NCBI GenBank assembly: GCA_009746045.1 | Contig: RPFO01000188.1 | Location: 1,802,455 to 1,833,159, forward strand | Reading direction: 5' to 3' | DNA: 30,705 nt | From: Mesostigma viride | Lineage: Eukaryota; Streptophyta; Mesostigmatophyceae; Mesostigmatales; Mesostigmataceae | Shown: positions 10,001 to 16,373 of the stretch, in pieces | Position numbering within the stretch: position 1 is the first letter of the stretch | How the letters are laid out: every line of letters starts with the position of its first letter | The notes under the pieces: generated by a model | The model's database searches: none | Seen by the model: the letters and a program-made list of their open reading frames with translations, nothing else | What the model was told of the DNA's origin: nothing | Made by a program: the position numbers and the translations under genes

Positions 10001-11184
10001 GCCTCTCCCATCCACTTGCAGCAGCTTGGTGGCTGCGGACTTGCTTGTGCCAATAGTAAGCATGGGGTTGTGCAAGCGTGGGGTGGGAGCGGTCATCACC
10101 GGCCGGCAGTCACCAGCGTCGCTGACCCATGCTGCCTGATCATTCCTTGTAGCTTGTCAGCCCGTGTGCGTGTAGTCTTGCTTGATGAGCCCATGCCCGC
10201 AAGTGAGCACACGCCATGAGTGTCATGCTGTTGTGCTGGCACTCTCACGCTGTTGTGGCCCAGGTTATTGCGTGCATGGAGTTCCCACGGAGCAACCAAA
10301 ACACGCTGTCTACCGTCGTGTTTCCTCATCGTGGCCCACCATGCTTGCTTGCATGCTCGTGCGCCATGTGTGCACGGCCATGCAGGCGCTGGGCCCCCAG
10401 TCGCGGCCAGCGGCCAAGTCGGAGGTGCGGGCGCTGCGGGTGGTGGAAGTCAACGACGCCTTCCTTGCGCAGCTGGGGCGCGATGAGAACGGGGCAGGCC
10501 CCGAGTGTGCCGTCTGCAAGGAGCCGTTTGTGGTGGGCGACGCGGACGTGCAACAGATGCCCTGCAACACGCGCCACATTTTCCACAGCGCATGCCTGGC
10601 GCCCTGGCTGGTATGTGGCAGCTCCTGTAGGTGCGGCGGGTCCTGGGGTTCTCTGCTGGTTGCTGTGGGCTGACTGCTCGCGTGTTTGCAGCGACAGCCT
10701 ACTCGTATAAGGAGCGGTAGATGGGAACCTCCATTTGTGAAGCAAAGGACACGTTGCCATTGTTAGACGTCTCTGTTTGTTCATGCCAACACCCTTCACA
10801 TCCTCGCGCGCATATGCTCCGTGTATGCGTGCGTGTGCGTGTGCGTGTGCGATTGCGTGTGCGTGTGCGTGTGCGTGTGCGTGTGCGTGTGCGTGTGCGT
10901 GTGCGTGTGCGTGTGCGTGTGCGTGTGCGTGTGCGTGTGCGTGTGCGTGTGCGTGTGCGTGTGCGTGTGCGTGTGCGTGTGCGTGTGCGTGTGCGTGTGC
11001 GTGTGCGTGTGCGTGTGCGTGTGCGCGTGCGCAGGCGGCGCACAACTCATGCCCGGTCTGCCGCCACGAGCTGCGGACGGATGACGACGAGTACGAGCGG
11101 CGCAAGGCGCGCGACAAGGCGCATGAGGCCGAGCGGCGCGGCGCGGCCAACGCACTGCGTGAAGGGGAGTTCATGTACATGTGA
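3962..11184 (+). CDS. AIP2: AIP2-like RING-H2 E3 ubiquitin-protein ligase, six exons
   Basis: RING-H2 proteins recruit a ubiquitin-charged E2 and pass ubiquitin to substrates. Plant AIP2 targets the ABI3 transcription factor, but the substrate here is unknown. My model joins 3962-4099, 6324-6540, 7126-7315, 8942-9557, 10386-10610 and 11035-11184: 1536 nt, 511 residues plus stop, with all phases compatible. Residues 10-35 ([15 protein letters not shown]) and about 47-118 ([15 protein letters not shown]) match the AIP2 N-terminal helical region. FLFEGQL (about residue 136) is also an AIP2 signature. Residues 185-350 are a Gly-rich linker, which makes the protein longer than the roughly 310 residues of plant AIP2. 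The zinc ligands are C428, C431, C447, H451, H454, C457, C468 and C471. [18 protein letters not shown] and a GEFMYM end match the AIP2 C-terminus. Family resemblance is from memory, not a search. Exon edges are inferred. Confidence 0.85.
4100..6323 (+). other. AIP2-like gene, intron 1 (2224 bp)
   Basis: Donor GTAAGT, acceptor CCCCCTGCAG. About 81% of the intron (4499-6303) is a pyrimidine-rich microsatellite complex that stops only 20 bases before the acceptor. The 4100-4498 part is ordinary sequence without a recognisable element. Confidence 0.8.
4499..6303 (+). repeat. compound microsatellite, 1.8 kb, in intron 1
   Basis: Five blocks are visible in order: (CCTG)n at about 4499-4565; (CCCG)n with phase slips at about 4565-4730; an octamer (CCTCCCTG)n, about 90 copies, at about 4730-5454; (CCTC)n with frequent CCTCC slips and scattered CTGC at about 5455-6062; then almost pure (CCTC)n to 6284 and (CCTT)n to 6303. 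One CCAT pair interrupts at about 6253-6260. From about 5800 on the plus strand has no purines apart from that interruption, so it is a long homopyrimidine tract. Frames across it on both strands (Pro/Ser/Leu or Arg/Glu/Gly) are open only because the units lack stops. Confidence 0.95.
6324..6540 (+). CDS. AIP2: AIP2-like gene, exon 2
   Basis: It codes for residues 47-118 plus one base of codon 119 (phase 1), starting [20 protein letters not shown]. The donor is GTGGGC at 6541. A second, equivalent donor (GCAG before GTGGGC) lies at 6580, 39 bases further and in the same phase, and would add 13 residues. Confidence 0.85.
6541..7125 (+). other. AIP2-like gene, intron 2 (585 bp)
   Basis: Donor GTGGGC, acceptor GTGCGTGCAG. 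Its length is a multiple of three and there is no stop codon in the exon reading frame, so retention would insert 195 residues without breaking the frame. It contains a CCCG array. Confidence 0.75.
6935..7078 (+). repeat. (CCCG)n array in intron 2
   Basis: CCCG/CCCA tetramers with a few CCTG variants, ending in (CCTA)n. It is the same unit type as the 4565-4730 block of intron 1. It lies 47 bases upstream of the intron 2 acceptor. Confidence 0.9.
7126..7315 (+). CDS. AIP2: AIP2-like gene, exon 3
   Basis: It opens by completing codon 119 (G|CC, Ala) and carries FLFEGQL, the family signature, followed by a Pro/Ala-rich stretch and [18 protein letters not shown]. It ends at a GTGGGT donor at 7316 in phase 2. 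Confidence 0.8.
7857..8155 (+). repeat. 38-bp minisatellite, about 8 copies, with a 3-unit higher-order pattern
   Basis: The unit begins GCACGGTGCCCTCACTTA and ends with a TACTACGAGCCTATTT block. Copies 1, 2, 4, 5, 7 and 8 read TTATATG, while copies 3 and 6 read TTAGATG. The visible order is therefore A A B A A B A A, implying amplification as 114-bp trimers. The last copy degrades (ACAAGCCTATAG). Open frames across it arise only from the absence of stops in the unit. Confidence 0.95.
8521..8846. mobile_element. Tc1/mariner-like MITE, 326 bp
   Basis: Perfect 23-bp terminal inverted repeats begin CAGTCATTACCGCGTTAAG at 8521 and are mirrored at 8824-8846. The element is flanked by TA on both sides (8519-8520 and 8847-8848). 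A CAGT start with a TA target duplication is typical of the Tc1/mariner group. There is no ORF for a transposase, so it is non-autonomous. The motif GCAACTTAACGCGG occurs four times directly (8568, 8586, 8791 and 8824) and once inverted (8530-8543), probably as transposase-binding subterminal repeats. It sits in intron 3 of the AIP2-like gene, 95 bases before exon 4. Confidence 0.85.
8942..9557 (+). CDS. AIP2: AIP2-like gene, exon 4 (Gly-rich linker)
   Basis: It completes codon 182 and codes to residue 387. The first two thirds are Gly/Ala/Pro-rich and probably disordered. The last part ([20 protein letters not shown], then [13 protein letters not shown]) looks like ordered helices and corresponds to the MQELI-type segment of AIP2 before the RING domain. 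It ends at CAG with a GCAAGT donor at 9558 (phase 0), a non-canonical GC donor. Confidence 0.75.
9558..10385 (+). other. AIP2-like gene, intron 4 (828 bp, GC-AG)
   Basis: The donor CAG|GCAAGT fits the consensus of the rare GC-AG class. The acceptor GGCCATGCAG ends at 10385. No repeat array lies inside, only two adjacent copies of CATTATAATGACCT near 9951 and 9966. Canonical GT donors close by (for example 9568) break the phase with exon 5. Confidence 0.7.
10386..10610 (+). CDS. AIP2: AIP2-like gene, exon 5 (RING domain, first part)
   Basis: It codes for residues 388-462: [20 protein letters not shown], an acidic linker, then six of the eight zinc ligands (C428, C431, C447, H451, H454, C457) and LAPWL. 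Phase 0 at both ends. The donor is GTATGT at 10611. Confidence 0.9.
10611..11034 (+). other. AIP2-like gene, intron 5 (424 bp) splitting the RING domain
   Basis: Donor GTATGT, acceptor GCGTGCGCAG. It interrupts the RING between the sixth and seventh zinc ligand. Read-through adds 20 residues and stops at TGA 10671-10673. The 3' half is a GTGCGT array that reaches the acceptor. Confidence 0.85.
10826..11027 (+). repeat. (GTGCGT)n hexamer array at the 3' end of intron 5
   Basis: About 33 copies of GTGTGC/GTGCGT, interrupted once by GATTGC at 10851-10856 and ending GTGCGCGTGCGCAG. The alternating purine-pyrimidine sequence is prone to form Z-DNA. The long frames it opens on both strands (Val-Arg, Thr-Arg, Thr-His, Cys-Val) are artefacts. 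Confidence 0.95.
11035..11184 (+). CDS. AIP2: AIP2-like gene, exon 6 (RING end and conserved tail)
   Basis: It codes for residues 463-511: [20 protein letters not shown] with the last two zinc ligands (C468 and C471), then a highly charged helix ([20 protein letters not shown]) and LREGEFMYM before TGA. The tail is the most diagnostic part for AIP2 as against other RING-H2 ligases. Confidence 0.9.
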
Positions 11185-11283
11185 CCGCACACGCTGGGCA
11201 CACGCGCGTGGTGGCTCGTTCCTTGGGGACTCATGCGCCACCACCACCACATCTTGGTGATTAGACCGGTAGGATTGCGTGTA

Positions 11284-11449
11284 CCCATCCATCCATCCAT
11301 CCATCCATCCATCCATCCATCCATCCATCCATCCATCCATCCATCCATCCATCCATCCATCCATCCATCCATCCATCCATCCATCCATCCATCCATCCAT
11401 CCATCCATCCATCCATCCATCCATCCATCCATCCATCCATCCATCCATC
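11284..11449 (+). repeat. (CATC)n microsatellite, about 41 copies
   Basis: An uninterrupted tetramer run starting 100 bases after the stop codon of the AIP2-like gene, so probably within or just beyond its 3' UTR. I see no polyadenylation signal (TGTAA or AATAAA) between 11185 and 11284. Confidence 0.97.
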
Positions 11450-11458
11450 GGGGTTATT

Positions 11459-11503
11459 GCTCCGTGACTCCCGAACGGGAGCACGAGTTAAATTAATTAA
11501 TTA
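11459..11503 (+). mobile_element. LINE-type 3' end, plus orientation
   Basis: TGCTCCGTGACTCCCGAACG, then GGAGCACG, then a TTAAATTAATTAATTA tail. This is the same terminal stem-loop as at 11967-11996, differing at one base, in the opposite orientation. The element body upstream is absent, because the CATC array abuts it. Confidence 0.6.
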
Positions 11504-11744
11504 GTTGGTGAAGCACGAGCGTGGAGAGTTCACTTGGTGTTGACGGCCACCAGTGCTGGATGGGAGCTTGGACCAGATGTTACGAGGTTGTGTTTCAAGA
11601 ATTGAAACTCATTTGGTTTGATTAATAATTCATTCTAATTTTTAAATAATGAAATGGTGGCCAGTGAAGCTTCATGATGACTGCTCCTGGACATGAAACC
11701 CTACAACCTTAAAACCCTAAACCCTAAACCTGACTGCTCCTGGA
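11504..11744. other. AT-rich spacer with CCCTAAA repeats, no gene
   Basis: Two and a half CCCTAAA units (about 11712-11730) are visible, flanked on both sides by the duplicated phrase GACTGCTCCTGGACAT (about 11679 and 11732). These are either filler at a repaired break or a short interstitial telomere. Nothing coding is seen. Confidence 0.5.
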
Positions 11745-11945
11745 CATACTAGCACATGTAACGGTATTAAGTGAGACAACTATGCCTGGACGCATGGCGA
11801 TCCAACGCCGTGGACGGACTAGGGTAGTTGTCTGAGAGGAAAGACGCGAAGGCCACGGGAGCCGCGTGGCTATATCTCTAGGAAGACCTGCATGGAGGGA
11901 GACAGAGGGTAACAAGAAAGGTTTATAGGGAAAACACACACACAT

Positions 11946-12724
11946 TAATTAATTAATTAATTAAACACGTGCTCCCGTTGGGGAGTCACGGAGCACCGAG
12001 GTGCTTTTAATCCCTGTGTGTGCACAACAGGAGAAAGGGCAGAGACCCCCAGTCTCCTTCATGCCAAAGGCATGCCACAGCTGCATTCGGGCGCGCTAGC
12101 TAAAAGGACATGCTACCGATCCGGCAAACTGTGGGTGCAATAAGACCCATGTGAGCGTGGCATAACAAGTAGCGTGGGCAAGGAATCTGAACATAGCCAG
12201 GGCGTAGCATGGCTGTACTAGGACTAGGCTAAGGCTATGGCTGGTTGTTGTGTACCGTGCGTTGGCGGCACGTGAAGTTAGGTATGTTGGCACAGCTAGG
12301 CAAACATTCTAAGCATGGCTGCCTTAGCGGCAGTGACTACCAATGGATACAATCTAGGCTGTTGCTATTCTAGCCCGCTGGGGGCGACCACATCTTGTGG
12401 TTGATCATCAGGTCCCCGCCCCTCCAGTACACCTTGGGCTTCTGGGGGTCCTGCTTATGGCGGAGGTATTCCGGCCACAGGTCGCGTCGCTGCTGTTGCT
12501 GAGCGGGGGTCAGGTCGTCATCCAGCGTCCGGGTGAGGTCGTGCAACCTCTTGCGACGAGAGAGGAACCGCTGCTTGTCCTCAGGGGAGGGGAAGGTGAG
12601 CAGGACTGGTGGGGGAGCCGCCTTGTCCCGTGAGTGGGGAAGGCGGTGGCACCCACGCAGTTCTACCTCACCTACCAGGCCCATGAGGGTAAGAGCTGGT
12701 TCTTGAGCTCGTCAGCAAGGGAGG
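11946..12724 (-). mobile_element. 5'-truncated ORF1-type LINE insertion, 779 bp
   Basis: On the minus strand the order is ORF1 C-terminus (12724-12370), a 3' UTR of about 400 bp, the terminal stem-loop (GTGCTCC..GGAGCAC, 11968-11996) and a (TTAA)n tail at 11946-11967. ACACACACAT flanks both sides (11936-11945 and 12725-12734), which fits a 10-bp target-site duplication, though within CA-rich DNA. The inverted X-Y copy at 16115-16140 shows the unoccupied site. No ORF2 lies between ORF1 and the 3' UTR. Confidence 0.75.
12370..12684 (-). pseudogene. C-terminal part of a LINE ORF1-like RNA-binding protein
   Basis: It reads GCHRLPHSRDKAAPPPVLLT, then FPSPEDKQRFLSRRKRL, LTPAQQQQRRDLWPEYLRHK and KVYWRGGDLMIN before the stop. 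The order matches the RRM-like and C-terminal domain of LINE ORF1 proteins: a hydrophobic-basic strand, an edK..fL..rk helix, LTP..q..RR.LWP, and a final WRG..L strand. Those proteins bind the element RNA. Upstream, SLADELKNQLL continues in another frame up to the truncation point at 12724. A related fragment lies at 13620-13757. I judged the homology by eye, and it rests on pattern, not identity. Confidence 0.6.
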
Positions 12725-13007
12725 ACACACACATACACACACACAACAAAAACAAAAACAACCAAAACTAGGAAGGAAAAGAGGGAATGCATACACACAT
12801 ACACGAAGGGTCAAAAGAAAAGGGAAGAAGTATACATTACAAAGGGAAAAAGAAAACAGAAAGAAAGAACAAGAAAAAGAAAGAAAAAAGAAAAGAAAAT
12901 GTAGATAACAACAATTAAGAACAATAATAAATAAAGACAAAGTAAAGAGTAACAAAAATAATAACAAAAAACAAAGATGGAATAAAGAAAGAGGTCATTG
13001 CTGGGCT

Positions 13008-13378
13008 CTTCCCCCACATGACATGCTCCCCCTTAGCTGGGCATAGCGTGATAGATCATGAGGGTGCGGGTGCCCTGGTGCACCTAGAGCAAGGGTAGCT
13101 TACATTCCCACCCTTGCATGAAGTAGCCCAGAATGTATTAAAAGCCATATGCCCCTTCTCAGGGATATTAATTAGTAACGTAACTCCGTTGGGAGTCAAT
13201 ATAGCACATATCCCTGAGAAGGGGCATATGGCTTTTAATACATTCTGGGCTACTTCCTGCAAGGGTGGGAATGTAAGCTACCCGGGTACGGCCGTGCTCT
13301 AGGTGCACCAGGGCACCTGCACCCTCATGATCTATCACGCTATGCCCAGCTAAGGGGGAGCATGTCATGTGGGGGAAG
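13008..13378. repeat. long fold-back palindrome of LINE 3' UTR sequence
   Basis: The left arm (13008-13168) and right arm (13208-13378) are near-perfect inverted copies of about 161 and 171 bp. The right arm has an extra block of about 10 bases (around CCGGGTACGGCC). The loop is 39 bases and holds TAATTAGTAACG and the stem-loop ACTCCGTTGGGAGT. The right arm plus loop forms a complete LINE 3' end on the minus strand, and the left arm is a second copy truncated at ATCCCTGAG. The mirror-image frames at 13056-13302 come from the palindrome. Confidence 0.9.
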
Positions 13379-13815
13379 ATCATCATGCATGGCTATACAA
13401 GAGCTAGGGCATGGCTTCTCAACAGAGAGCATCTCTCTGCATAAGCATAGCATGGCTAAATTCTTAATGCAAAATCCATGGGGGTCCCATTATAGGCATG
13501 GCTTGGCTAAATGCTGAAGGCATCATCCATGGGGGCCATTATGGGCGCACATGTGCGTGGGCCACATGCTAGGCTAAGCCTGACTAATCGATCTACACTA
13601 CTGGTATATATTCCCTAGTCTAGGTGGCAGGAGGGGCCTGCCAGGGCTTGTGGTCAACGTGGATGACCGCGCCCCTCCAGTATACCGGCTTCCCCCTTGC
13701 GCTCTGCCGGAGCTGAAGGTAGGTCGGCCATAGCTCGCGTCGCCGCTGTTGCTCAGGGATATGTGCTACAGATACTCCCAACGGAGTTATATGTTTCTAA
13801 TTAATTAATTAATTG
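13165..13815 (-). mobile_element. ORF1-type LINE copy 2 with inverted 5' piece
   Basis: On the minus strand the order is an inverted 3'-end piece with its own TTAA tail (13753-13815), the ORF1 C-terminus (13757-13620), a 3' UTR of about 400 bp, and a 3' end with a TAATTA tail at about 13169. The joint lies at CTGAGCAACAG, where both partners share AGCAACAG, a microhomology. This is the pattern left by twin priming (5' inversion) in LINEs. The 3' UTR part between 13379 and 13619 contains two diverged copies of a CCATGGGGG-containing block. Confidence 0.6.
13620..13757 (-). pseudogene. fragment of LINE ORF1-like C-terminus (second copy)
   Basis: It reads EQQRRRELWPTYLQLRQSAR, then GKPVYWRGAVIHVDHKPWQA before PPAT and a stop. 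It aligns to QQQRRDLWPEYLRHKQDPQK and KVYWRGGDLMINHKMW of the 12370-12684 copy, with many substitutions that keep the hydrophobic and Trp-Arg-Gly positions. Two diverged copies keeping the same pattern support a once-coding sequence. Confidence 0.6.
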
Positions 13816-13883
13816 CTGGGATATGGTGAGGCACATGCAGGCGATGTTGGAGTATGGGTCAGGAGTTTGATGTTTCAGCGCCC

Positions 13884-14207
13884 ATGGTGCCCAGCCGGGG
13901 GTCTCCTATCCAACAGGGTCTAAAAGCCTCGTGCCCAGCTCACTCCAATGAAAAAGTGTAAGGTGGGTACGGTATTGTAATCACTATTTTACTACTTTAT
14001 TCTTTATTTTTAATTTTTTTACTTCTGTCTTGCTTTCCTTTTTTCTCTCCTTTACCACTTCTCTTTCTTATACTCTCACTGTTATGTTTGTTCATCCTGT
14101 CTATTTTTTCACTGCCTACCCCTTTTCACCTTACACTTTTTCATTGGAGTGAGCTGAGCACGAGGCTTTAGACCCTGTTGGATAGGAGACCCCCGGTCGG
14201 GCACCAT
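13884..14207. repeat. 80-bp inverted repeat with T-rich spacer
   Basis: The arms at 13884-13964 and 14128-14207 are close inverted copies (ATGGTGCCC, GGGGGTCTCCTATCCAACAG, CTCCAATGAAAAAGTGTAAG). The spacer of 163 bases is T-rich. The segment just left of it (13857-13890) also matches 15069-15105 in inverted orientation, within the reverse-transcriptase remnant. The right arm abuts the TTAA tail at 14206. Confidence 0.85.
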
Positions 14208-15120
14208 TAATTAATTAATTAATTAATAGACACGTGACTGCGTCACGTGAGCATAAGTCCTCAGTGGGAGGGGAACATGGGATGGAATGGATGGTATAAG
14301 CTATCTAGGTCCTAGTTACAGGGGTGTGGGCACCGCGGCCCGAATCGCTATGAATGCCATACTTGGTCACACGCGGAGCCCCCACAGGCTTGGGGGTGGT
14401 CTCCTTCATCACTACTTGCCATCTATCCTTGCGCACCATCTGCCTCCATATTACAGACAAACCAGGAGGCTGCCCGGGGGTGAGCCCGTCACGTCTAGTG
14501 TAGCACATGTCCATGCCGAGTCTATCACGAAAAGTCCACGGGTGGCGGCCCTGCCGCGCGCGGCCGGGGGCACGCCAGGTGAGGACATATCGCCCAGGCT
14601 GGGCGGGCTTGGTGCCAGCTAGTCTATCTGATGTATCTACCTGATCTGTGCGGGCCAGGTGCCCGGCTAGGCCCAGGCGCCTGTGCCTAATAATGTGGGA
14701 AACATAGGGCAAATCAGCGTACAAATCCTCATTACTAATGTGCAAACCAAAGGGGATGTTAAGGGCCTGGCGCAGCATCTTGGTGACGGCGCCGTCGAGT
14801 CGTTGCTCCAGCTCCTGCATCAGTGTCCACGTCTCGGCGCCGTAGGTCAGGATCGTCAGAATGACGACCTTGAAGAGGTCACGCTTGACGATCCGGGGTA
14901 GGGCGGGGTTGCTCCACCAGCGGCGGTGGTCATGGAGGTGCGCCCACGCCATGCCGATCCGTGTCGTCATGTCGTCCTCGCAGTCAGGAAGCCAACTGCC
15001 GAGCAGCTTGAAGCGGCCTGAAGTAGGGTAGTTGACCTCGGCATCGTCTAAGAGGCGGAGTGTGGGTGTCGGGCACCATGGGCGCTGAAAAATCGAACTC
15101 CTGACCCATCCAAGGTGGAT
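14206..15120 (-). pseudogene. LINE ORF2: 3' part of reverse transcriptase, with 3' UTR and tail
   Basis: On the minus strand, from about 15105, the frame reads RLLDDAEVNYPTSGRFKLLG, then SWLPDCEDDMTTRIGMAWAH and ILTYGAETWTLMQELEQRLD, with MLRQALNI and HRRLGLAGHLAR further on. These are the LGS.., R...AW, LYG.E.WTLT...E.RLD and RRL.f.GH motifs at the end of LINE reverse transcriptases (RTE/Jockey-like). The catalytic YADD part is missing upstream, so this cannot be active. The open part is 14970-14305. A short 3' UTR follows, with a CACGTGAC..GTCACGTG stem and a (TTAA)n tail at 14206-14227. Confidence 0.75.
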
Positions 15121-15164
15121 TCGGTCAAGGGCCCGGAGGGGACCTAGAGGTCATCGGCAGAGCG

Positions 15165-15830
15165 CTTAATTAAGGATGGAAAAGAGAGCGGCGATCGAGC
15201 TGAAGGCGACTTGAGACCAGCCGGGCAGGTGGTCAGGTCCGCGGTGGGAAAACCGGCTGTCAACGTACTCCATTGCGGAGGCGATAATGGTCATGGAGGC
15301 GCTGGCATAGGGCCAGCAGCGAGGCGCGTGACCCGTAAAACACGAGCTCCAGTATCTTGATGGGTGGCATGTCGAAAAAGCCGGGTCTGTCGACGTCAAA
15401 GATGGAAAATAACCTGACGTCAAAGTCGCGCTCAGACCATGCACTGAGACCAGCTAGGCCGGTTCGGCTGGGCGGCACTGCGCTTGGGCTCAGGCGATGC
15501 AGAGGGCGAGGCATTGAAGCCCGAGAGGGATCTGGGCGACCACCAGTGCGCGACTAGTGTCACCGCTGCCTGCCGGACCTGAGGGCGAGGCTGCAGCCGG
15601 GGCTGTGAGACGTATTTTCAGGGCTTAGCGCAGCCGCCAGGCTGCGTTGCGTCGAGGAGCGTTTAATTGCTCGACATATATTGCGTAATAGCTTCGGAAA
15701 ATTATATCAGCGTGTGCGTCTTAGAAAGACGAAGCGATTGTGATATTCACAGCCGAATTTGGTGCCCAAACGCGGAAGTTATGAGCGCCACCGTCACTGA
15801 GCCGTGGCTACCTCGTGGCTTGTGGCTCGT
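15165..15830 (-). pseudogene. LINE 5' UTR and ORF1 N-terminus, broken
   Basis: Inverted relative of 1961-2560. On the minus strand the start ATG (about 15679) is followed after four codons by a stop, created by a short insertion (AATTAAACG against AAACG). The next frames carry RSSTQRSLAAALSPENTS, then RPGFFDMPPIKILELVFYGS and RASLLALCQRL. It joins directly, at a TTAATTAA near 15168, to the ORF2 remnant, so the middle of the element (ORF1 end, endonuclease and RT catalytic core) is deleted or two elements are adjacent. Confidence 0.65.
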
Positions 15831-15844
15831 ATAGAATATGACTC

Positions 15845-16325
15845 ACCACTACTAGACCTTTCCTAATTCCATTTTTGTTTTTGTTATTGATTATTACTCT
15901 TTACTTTGTCATTACATATTATTAACAACATTATTGTTCGTATTATTGCCATTTACATTTTCTTTTCTTTTTTCTTTCTTTTTCTTTTTTCCTTTTCCCT
16001 TTGTAATTTTCTGATGTTTGTAATGTATACTCCTTACTTATTCTTTTAGCCCCTTCATGTATGTGTATATGCGTTCCCTCTTTTCCTTCTTAGTTTTGGT
16101 TGTTTGTGTTGGTAGTGGTGGTGTGTGTATGTGTGTTTTCCCTATCAACCTTTCTTGTTACCCTTTGTCTCCCTCCATGCAGGTCTCCCTAGAGATAGCC
16201 ACGCGGCTCCCACGGCCTAATCGCGTCTTTCCTCTCAGACAATGACGACCCTAGTCCTTCCAGCGTTGGACGGATCGCCATGATGCGTCCAGGCATAGTT
16301 GTCTCACTTCATACGTACTAGATCG
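15845..16325. repeat. dispersed repeat X-Y, copy 2 (intact junction)
   Basis: Inverted copy of 11745-11945 plus 12725-13005 without the 779-bp insertion. Y is the T-rich part (15845-16140) and X is 16115-16325. The frame at 16057-16245 (MQVSLEIATRLPRPNRVFPL) corresponds to the minus-strand frame at 11724-11945 (ATRLPWPS), but neither is convincing as protein. Confidence 0.7.
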
Positions 16326-16373
16326 GCATATTCTGACCTGGCCTGGCCCCAAGGACATTCCTAGAAATATTGG

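Larger units (their letters stand above)
11745..13005. repeat. dispersed repeat X-Y, copy 1 (split by a LINE insertion)
   Basis: X (11745-11945) and Y (12725-13005) match, as inverted complement, 16115-16325 and 15845-16140, where they are contiguous. X includes GTGAGACAACTATGCCTGGACGC-type sequence and a short minus-strand frame (ATRLPWPS..). Y is purine-rich (A/G on the plus strand). The nature of X-Y is unknown. It could be an untranslated part of a larger transposon. Confidence 0.65.

Noticed and set aside
10021-10055. Micro-exon between CTTGCAG and a GTAAGC donor in intron 4
   Set aside because: Its 34-base length breaks the reading frame into exon 5 from any donor I considered for exon 4.
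10721-11484. Val-Arg, Cys-Val, Thr-His and Met-Asp-Gly-Trp repeat proteins around the GTGCGT and CATC arrays
   Set aside because: Open in all frames because hexamer and tetramer units contain no stops. The array is explained as intron 5 and downstream sequence.
11459-11996. DNA transposon with about 28-bp terminal inverted repeats
   Set aside because: The inverted ends are each followed by a TTAA tail pointing inward, and the right one belongs to an ORF1-type LINE with its own target duplication (11936-11945 and 12725-12734). Two converging LINE 3' ends explain the pattern better.
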